This document shows, piece by piece, positions 58,023 through 64,000 of a stretch of DNA of 64,000 nt. The position numbers and the translations under genes are program-made. Source of the stretch: Haematococcus lacustris (Eukaryota; Chlorophyta; Chlorophyceae; Chlamydomonadales; Haematococcaceae); NCBI GenBank assembly GCA_030144725.1, contig JASKMD010000029.1, positions 8,874,358-8,938,357 of the forward strand, written 5' to 3'. The first letter of the stretch is position 1. Every line of letters begins with the position of its first letter. Below the pieces are notes generated by a model. That model saw nothing but the letters and a program-made list of their open reading frames with translations. It had not been told where the DNA came from and did not search any database.

Positions 58023-61000
58023 CTAGGTGCACAGAAGGCAGTCGTCCACATACACTAGCAGGTACATCATGCCAGTGCTCAGCTGCAGGGTAAACAGAGC
58101 AGGGTCTGCCTCAGAGGCCTTGAAGCCCATGCTCAGCAGCTCCTCACACAGCCTGGCATGCCACGCCCTAGGGGCCTGCCTCAGACCATACAGAGCCTTC
58201 TGCAGACGGCAAACAGTGTTAGTGCTGCCCTCCTCAAAACCCTCTGGCTGCTGCACATAGATGACTTCCCCTGGCTCTAGCTTGCCGTTCAGGAAGGCTG
58301 TCTCAAAGTCTAACTGATGAATCTCCATGTCCTCAGCTGCTGCCTTGGCCAGGAGGGTGCGCAATGTGGTATGCTTGCTGACAGGTGCATAGACGTCTCC
58401 TACATCCACACCTGATTGTTGATAGAACCCCTTTGCCACTAGCCTGGCCTTCAGCTTCTCAATGTTCCCTGCAGCATCACGCTTCACTTTGAGTACCCAT
58501 TTGGTGGGCAGCACACGTGCATTGGCAGGACGCTCTTCAAGGCACCATGTTTGGTTGGCATGCAGGGAGGCCAGCTCAGCATTCATAGCTTCAATCCACA
58601 AGTCTGCCATGGGACCGGCTAGGGCCTCTGCCGCAGTGGGTGTGTCATTGACAGGAGAGTCTGACACATTCATGGCAAACAAGTCAGAGTCCCTGAACCT
58701 CTCAGGTAGGTGCCTCTCTCTGGATGGGTTGCGCCGTGGCACGGGTGCAGCAGGTGCTTCAGGTGAGGCAGGCCGTGGGTCAGGTGCAGGAGGCATGGGC
58801 ATAGAGGGGTGCACTGCCGGTGCTGCCTGTCTTGCTGCTGCTGATGTTGGGATCAGAGGAACACGGAGCGCAGGCTGTGCCAAGCCTGGTCTGGCTGCTG
58901 CTGCTGGTCTAGCAGCTGCTGTTACTGGTGCTGCCGATCTTGCTGCTGTTGGTGCTGCAGCTGATGCTGACGGTCTGACTGTTGCTGGTGCTGCTGGTGG
59001 TGCTGCAGCTGGTGCTGCTGGTCTTGCTGCTAGTGCTGCAGCTGGTGTTGCTGGTCTGGCTGCTGCTAGTGCTGCAGCTGGTTGTGCTCCCACTGTCTCC
59101 CTGGCTAGAGGCATAGAGCGAAGGCTGAATCTGCCTATTCCTGGTCTGGGTAGTCTGCTGATGAGCTCTAGTTGTTGTTGGTGCCACATGTGAGAGCCTG
59201 GCTCATATCTGGCAGTGAGGCTGACATGCTCGCCGGGTTCTTGCTCACTGGGTGGAGAGTCTGAGCTGCTGCTGTCCTGATGTGCCCCTATGCTTTCCAG
59301 AGGTCTGGACTGTGGTCGCTGTGCACTGCTGCCTGGCCTGCTGATGCTGCTGCTGCTCCCACTGTCCTCAGAGCTACTGCTGCTGGTCTGCTGCAGACTG
59401 TTGCCCCCCTCAGCAGGAGCTGCTGGTGACAGTGGCTCAGAGGGGTTGTTGGGGCTGGGTGGGAGGGGTAATAGAAACACAGGCTGGGCTGGCTGGTCTT
59501 GCTGGCGAGCAGGCTGCAGGACAGACAGCTCGTCAAACACTATGTCCTTGCTGCAGGTCTCTCTGCCGTTGACCAAGACCTTGTAGACCTTAGAGCCAGG
59601 CTCATAGCCTATGAACAGGCCCTCAACAGACTTGGCCTGTAGCTTGCTGCGCTGGTGATCAGGAACATGGAGCCAGACTCTGCAGCCAAACACCCTGAGT
59701 CCTGACAGGTCAGGCTTGACTCCGTAGAAGGCCTCCCAGGGTGTGAGCGGCTGACCTGACACAGGTAGCTGGCATCTGACATGGTTTGCAAACACGACAG
59801 CATGTGCCCAGAAGCTGAGAGACATATCAGCTGCGTGGATGATGCTGCGAGCCTTCTCAAAGATAGTCCTGTTCAGGCGCTCAGCTGCACCATTCTGCTG
59901 GGGGCTGTAAGGTGCTGAGTGCTGGTGCACTATGCCTTTGCTGCTGCAGTACTCTGTCATGCGGCTGTTGACATACTCTGTGCCATTGTCTGTTCGGATG
60001 GCTTTGCAGCGGAAGCCAGACTGATTCTCAAGGCGCTCAATGACTGTCTTAACTATGTCAGGTACCTGAGCCTTGCTGCTGATGGGCACACACACAGACA
60101 ACTTTGTGTGCTCATCAAGGAAAGTTGCCACATACAGGCTGCCGTCCCTGGCTCTGGCATGCATGGGGCCACAGACATCCATGTGGATCAGCTGTAGGGG
60201 AGCTGTCACTGGTGCTGCATTGGGGGAAGGTCCTGCGAAAGCCACATTCTTGTGCTGTTTACCCTTGACACAGCCTATACACACAGCTGGATCAGAGGCA
60301 GATGCTCGGAATTGTGCAGCTGTGATGGGTACCCCTGACACCATGCCTTCTGACTGCATGCGTGCTAGAGCATCATAGGAAGCATGACACAGGCGCTGGT
60401 GCCACACCTGAGGAGAGTTGGAGGTGGCGCTGTTGGCGGAGGGCGCAGCTCTGTTGGTCAGAAGCTCCAGCTGCACCCTGTTGTCTGGCTGCAGCTGAGA
60501 CTGACGGACGTTGTACAGCTTAGCACCCTGCTCCTGCTCAGAGACTGTGTCTGGGCCATCTGGCATGGGGACAGCTGCCAGGATGTAGGAGTTCCTGACC
60601 TTGTGTGCGTTCACCCTGAACATGCTGCCAAACTGGTTGCTGCTGATCTGGCACAGATCTTCACGGAACAGAAAACTGTAGCCATCCTCTGTTGCAGCTG
60701 CCACTGAGATGAAGTTCTGCTTGCTGTCAAGAACATACAAGGCATGGCTGAGGAACCAGGAGCCACGCTTGGTGCTGAGGAACACACTGCCTGACCCAAC
60801 TGCCCAGACCCTGTGGCCTGCAGCTGCCAGTCTCACAGGCCTGTGTTTGTCTGGCGCAAAGGCTGTGTAGTTGTAGAAGAACTGCAGGTCTTTCAGGATA
60901 TGCTGTGAGGCACCTGAGTCAATGCAGAAGGGGCTGTACAGGTCGCTGTTGAAGTTCAGTCTAGGCTGCACCATCTGCATGAGGACATCATCAAGATCAT

Positions 61001-62144
61001 CATCATCATCATCATCATCATCGTCAGCAGCAGCAGCAGTGGAGCAGGTGAATAGGCTGGCTCCCCTGGATGGGCTCTGAGTTGCTGCCCTGCCAGGGGT
61101 CTGGGCCCTGCCTCTGCTGGGGCTGGATGTCCTGGCTGGGCTAGAGCTCCTGCCTGGACTGGGACGTCTGCCTGGGCTGCTGGGTCTGACAGGGTTGCTG
61201 AACAGGGTCTTCATGCGGTTGCGCTGATCCCTGTCAAAGGTGAAGCATTCAGACATGATGTGGCCTGGCTTAGCACAGTAGTTGCAGGTCAGGTGAGCAT
61301 GTGAGCTGACATCCCTGGTGGACCTGTCAGGTGACTGTGCTCTGGGCTGCTGTTGCTGTGCTGTGTTCTGCTGCTCACGAGTCTGCTGAGGTGGCCTGAA
61401 CCTGCCCCTGCCCCCCTGTCCGCCTGAACTACCAGCCCCCCTGCTGTCAGAAGGAGAGGAGTAGGACCAGAGTGAGGATGAGGAGGTGCTGAGTTGCTGC
61501 TGCATCTGCTTGCTGAGGAGGTCGGCTTCCTTGGTCAGCAGCACACGCTTGATGCGCTCGACTTTCAGGTCGGCGCTGGTCTGATCATAGCGCAGCCTTT
61601 CGATTGTGCTTTCATACTCAGGCGGTAGGGCTGCCAAAATGGCGAGTACCACTGTGGATTCAGAGGTCTCGCAGTTGCAAGCTTCCAGCTCTGTTAGCAG
61701 CTGCTGCAAACGCGCATAGAAGCGCGCTACTGACTCGCCGGGTTCCATGCGCAGGAGGCTGAGTTGCTGCTGAAGCTGCGACTGTCGCGCGACTGACGAT
61801 TCGGTGAACTGGGATTCGAGGGTTTCCCAGGCGTCTTGCGCTGAGTCTGCGGACTTGACAGTGAAGATGTGGAGGTTGGAGACGTGCCGCTGGATAAAGG
61901 CTTTAGCTTTGCGATCCAGCGCGCTGTCTGCACGAGATCGGGCTAGCTCGACAGCATACGCTGCCCGCTCCTCGTGAGTGGCGTTAGGTGCTGGCGCGGT
62001 GGGTAAGGGGGTGACGCCGTCGTCGACTACGGACCAGAGGCCTGCTTCGACCAGCAGGCCTTCGGTGCGGATGCTCCAAATTGGCCAGTTGCCGTCATCG
62101 AGAATGGTGGCTTGATTGCCAGAGGCTGAAGGAGAAGTTGCCAT
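58023..62144 (-). CDS. Copia gag-pol, main part
   Basis: A 1,373-codon frame starting MATSPSASGN, 88 bases inside the 5' LTR. Gag ends with a CCHC zinc knuckle (CNYCAKPGHIMSEC). Protease active site DSGA lies at about 60,910-60,926. Integrase has an N-terminal HHCC motif (VWHQRLCHAS ... CIGC) and the TDNGTEY/NGAAERLNR core with the catalytic Asp and Glu. A Ser/Pro/Ala-rich spacer follows, then reverse transcriptase with LDFETAFLNG and YVDD (58,034-58,048). The frame ends at TAG (58,023-58,025) just after YVDDCLLCT, although homologous coding continues in the same frame. Confidence 0.95.
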   Translation of the reverse strand: MATSPSASGNQATILDDGNWPIWSIRTEGLLVEAGLWSVVDDGVTPLPTAPAPNATHEERAAYAVELARSRADSALDRKAKAFIQRHVSNLHIFTVKSADSAQDAWETLESQFTESSVARQSQLQQQLSLLRMEPGESVARFYARLQQLLTELEACNCETSESTVVLAILAALPPEYESTIERLRYDQTSADLKVERIKRVLLTKEADLLSKQMQQQLSTSSSSLWSYSSPSDSRGAGSSGGQGGRGRFRPPQQTREQQNTAQQQQPRAQSPDRSTRDVSSHAHLTCNYCAKPGHIMSECFTFDRDQRNRMKTLFSNPVRPSSPGRRPSPGRSSSPARTSSPSRGRAQTPGRAATQSPSRGASLFTCSTAAAADDDDDDDDDDLDDVLMQMVQPRLNFNSDLYSPFCIDSGASQHILKDLQFFYNYTAFAPDKHRPVRLAAAGHRVWAVGSGSVFLSTKRGSWFLSHALYVLDSKQNFISVAAATEDGYSFLFREDLCQISSNQFGSMFRVNAHKVRNSYILAAVPMPDGPDTVSEQEQGAKLYNVRQSQLQPDNRVQLELLTNRAAPSANSATSNSPQVWHQRLCHASYDALARMQSEGMVSGVPITAAQFRASASDPAVCIGCVKGKQHKNVAFAGPSPNAAPVTAPLQLIHMDVCGPMHARARDGSLYVATFLDEHTKLSVCVPISSKAQVPDIVKTVIERLENQSGFRCKAIRTDNGTEYVNSRMTEYCSSKGIVHQHSAPYSPQQNGAAERLNRTIFEKARSIIHAADMSLSFWAHAVVFANHVRCQLPVSGQPLTPWEAFYGVKPDLSGLRVFGCRVWLHVPDHQRSKLQAKSVEGLFIGYEPGSKVYKVLVNGRETCSKDIVFDELSVLQPARQQDQPAQPVFLLPLPPSPNNPSEPLSPAAPAEGGNSLQQTSSSSSEDSGSSSSISRPGSSAQRPQSRPLESIGAHQDSSSSDSPPSEQEPGEHVSLTARYEPGSHMWHQQQLELISRLPRPGIGRFSLRSMPLARETVGAQPAAALAAARPATPAAALAARPAAPAAAPPAAPATVRPSASAAAPTAARSAAPVTAAARPAAAARPGLAQPALRVPLIPTSAAARQAAPAVHPSMPMPPAPDPRPASPEAPAAPVPRRNPSRERHLPERFRDSDLFAMNVSDSPVNDTPTAAEALAGPMADLWIEAMNAELASLHANQTWCLEERPANARVLPTKWVLKVKRDAAGNIEKLKARLVAKGFYQQSGVDVGDVYAPVSKHTTLRTLLAKAAAEDMEIHQLDFETAFLNGKLEPGEVIYVQQPEGFEEGSTNTVCRLQKALYGLRQAPRAWHARLCEELLSMGFKASEADPALFTLQLSTGMMYLLVYVDDCLLCT

Positions 62145-62231
62145 CGCTGATCGACTGGGGTGTCAACCACACGAACCCTAGCCAGCAACTTACTGGAGTC
62201 CTATCGCGCGTCAGCGCGTGGGCCCATAACA

Positions 62232-62514
62232 TGTTGAAAGAGCACGGGCAGACGCGGACACCAGTTCAGGGTAGTTACATTGATCTGCCACAACTGCTAG
62301 CGCGCAACCTTGCGTCAACCTTGCGCAACCTTGCGCCTACCTGTTGGAAGAGCACGGGCAGACGCGGACACCAGTTCATGGTGCCTACGACTGCCGGGTG
62401 TCTGCCCTAAATACGGCAGTCACACTCGCACTCATCGCGGCCGGGCCGCTGGCAGGCACACCCTACAATCCCGGTGCTTGATCTCAACTGCACCGGGAGG
62501 GTATGCAACTAACA
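62232..62514 (-). repeat. 5' LTR of the copia element
   Basis: 283 bp, same ends and the same 110-bp-offset internal direct repeat (62,232 and 62,342). Differs from the 3' LTR at about three bases (for example TGTTGAAAGAG versus TGTTGGAAGAT). The bases just inside it on the minus strand (TTATGGGCCCACG) would be the primer binding site region, but I cannot match them to a tRNA. Confidence 0.95.
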
Positions 62515-64000
62515 ACGTCCCTCCGGGCACGCGCCACCAAGGCACACCAAAGCGACACACACACTCAAACCCTCATGTTCAGATATCTTTGCAAACCCAC
62601 CGCTAAGGCCCACAGCACTGGGCCAGTCTCCACCATAGACGAGACACCTAAATCCACGCCCGACATCGACCTTGGTACGAACCAACATCACAGCCCCCCA
62701 CCGCCACCCACCCTCAACCGGCAACACATCACCCTCACAACCTTCAACGTCAGAGGCCTACACAGATCTAGAAACGAAGTTCTAAACCTTGTGCACAGCC
62801 AAAGCCCGGACATCCTGATCCTGACTGAAACCATGACCCAACCCAGGAGCAACAACCCTAGCTCTGGCTGGCTGAAGAGGGTTATGCCCAACTATACTGT
62901 CCACCGCCACCAAGGCCACAGCGAAGTCCTCATTGGCATCAGACATGATCTGGCCATCCAGATGCAAGCTACCATGATACAACCGTGCACAGACGCGGAT
63001 GTAAACACCCGATGCGTCATCTTAAGCCTCCGCCAACGTCAAAGCGAAGAGCTCACACTCGTCGCCACGTACTGGCCCTCAGGGAACAACGACGACGCGC
63101 TCCCACTACGGAAGAAGATGCAAGAGCATATACGAACTACCACTGGGCACCTGCCCAGCTCACTCATCCTGGCGGGAGATATCAACGCCACGATGAAGAC
63201 AGAGGATCGCTCCGAACACACCGAATACACACAAGACAACATGATGAGGGAGTTCGCCACAGAGATGCGCCTGTCCGAAGCTGACCCCGGCGACCGGGCC
63301 TGGACCTACCAACAACCGCACTGCAACAGCCACATCGACGCCATCCTGACGCGCGACGCGCGACACGGCCCTGAGCACCGCACGCACGTCGACACACACG
63401 CATATCTTAGTGACCACAGGCCACTCACCGCCACACTGAGTACAGCCCGACTGGGCATAGACCTGGCAGCCCCACAACAACCTCTGAAGCACAGCCACAC
63501 CATCCTTACCACCCCCATTACTAACAAGGACAGGGAAGCCTACCGCCTGGCAGTGCAACAACCCAGCTCACGCGCCCCACAATTGCATGCAGAGCTGGCA
63601 GCATACCTAGCTCCCATGTACACAGATGCTACCCACTTCCTAACCACACTCGACAAGGCCAACCCCCCAAAACAACAACGCCTAACGCTGGTGGCAGGCC
63701 TCCCAGCCAGGGCAGCTGTAGACACTGCAGCCACCATGCTTACAACCCTCCTACAAGCCTGCAGGGCGACAGCTATAAAGACATGCAACACCAAGACCCT
63801 AACCAGGGGAGGCCAACACTACCAACGCAGGACCATGTGCAGGATCAGACAAGCACTAGGCAGAAAGCTCAAAACCACCAGAGACCTCAGCCGGAAGGCT
63901 AGGTTGCTTTTCAAGCAAAGCAACGTGCACCCAACCATCGATGAGCTTATCCCAGAGACAGATACGACAAACGCGGCAGCCAGAGAGGCGGTACAAGCGC
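62515..64000 (+). mobile_element. LINE copy C, second part (AP endonuclease onward), runs off the window
   Basis: Resumes after the ACGTC duplication with DTHTQTLMF and continues through the AP endonuclease: TFNVRGL, DILILTET, GDINA and SDHRPL. The conserved Arg of the NSRIDAIL motif in A and B is His here (NSHIDAIL). The frame is open to the end of the window, within the linker before reverse transcriptase. Confidence 0.92.

Larger units (their letters stand above)
56548..62514 (-). mobile_element. Complete Ty1/copia LTR retrotransposon
   Basis: A 5,967-bp element on the minus strand with two 283-bp LTRs starting TGTTG and ending CTAACA, flanked by the perfect 5-bp target duplication ACGTC (56,543-56,547 and 62,515-62,519). 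The domain order gag, protease, integrase, reverse transcriptase, RNase H is diagnostic of Ty1/copia. The LTRs differ at only about three positions, so the insertion is recent. A polypurine tract (GAGTGGGAG on the minus strand, 56,831-56,839) precedes the 3' LTR. Confidence 0.97.

Noticed and set aside
62215..62231. Copia primer binding site
   Set aside because: TTATGGGCCCACG lies in the right place, but I could not match it to a tRNA 3' end with confidence.

Overview
The window looks like a repeat-rich, probably subtelomeric piece of a green-algal nuclear genome of the Chlamydomonadales type. The clues are high GC, genes split into many short exons with TGCAG acceptors, long CTG/CAGG and other minisatellite arrays, a Dualen/RandI-like non-LTR retrotransposon (a group known from Chlamydomonas) and a TTAGGG/CCCTAA telomeric array. 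Some chlorophycean lineages, such as the Haematococcus/Dunaliella side, use that telomere type, unlike C. reinhardtii. The species assignment is inference. No prokaryotic genes, rRNA, tRNA or CRISPR were seen.

Layout. 1-13.8 kb: four successive tandem-repeat domains: a 12-mer, a GGCACG-type array, a 21-bp GC minisatellite, and a composite CAGG/CTG higher-order repeat with 24 anchors. 13.8-15.3 kb: degenerate subtelomere-like DNA. 15,304-15,745: a perfect (CCCTAA)n array that directly abuts a broken retrotransposon. 15.7-25.9 kb: LINE copy A (minus), the longest open copy. 25.9-27.5 kb: minisatellites and a 500-N gap. 27.5-40.7 kb: LINE copy B (plus), 5' to 3' complete but mutated and split by a 2.25-kb DNA transposon with a 7-bp target duplication. 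41-54.9 kb: a near-perfect palindrome with ~6.7-kb arms around a 489-bp spacer; each arm carries the same two intron-containing genes of unknown function. 54.9-55.4 kb: a second 500-N gap. 55.4-64 kb: LINE copy C (plus), interrupted by a complete Ty1/copia LTR element (minus) with a 5-bp target duplication.

The most interesting system is the LINE. Across its copies it encodes one very long polyprotein: an N-terminal region with a hydrophobic segment and 38-residue repeats, a canonical 2A-type motif (GDVEANPGP/GDIEANPGP), two successive cysteine-protease domains with Josephin-like (ataxin-3-type) catalytic spacing, an AP endonuclease, reverse transcriptase, a C4HC3 PHD-like finger, RNase H, and a C-terminal CCHC plus PD..EIK restriction-like endonuclease. 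Dual endonucleases define the Dualen/RandI group. I could not check whether the 2A, tandem Josephin-like and PHD combination has been described.

The palindrome is the second highlight. Its arms have decayed reciprocally: the left arm keeps an intact gene 2 but a damaged gene 1, and the right arm keeps an intact gene 1 but a gene 2 with a nonsense codon and a frameshift. One minisatellite family (ACAGGGTCCTG) sits at the palindrome ends, inside a gene 1 intron, and on both sides of LINE B.
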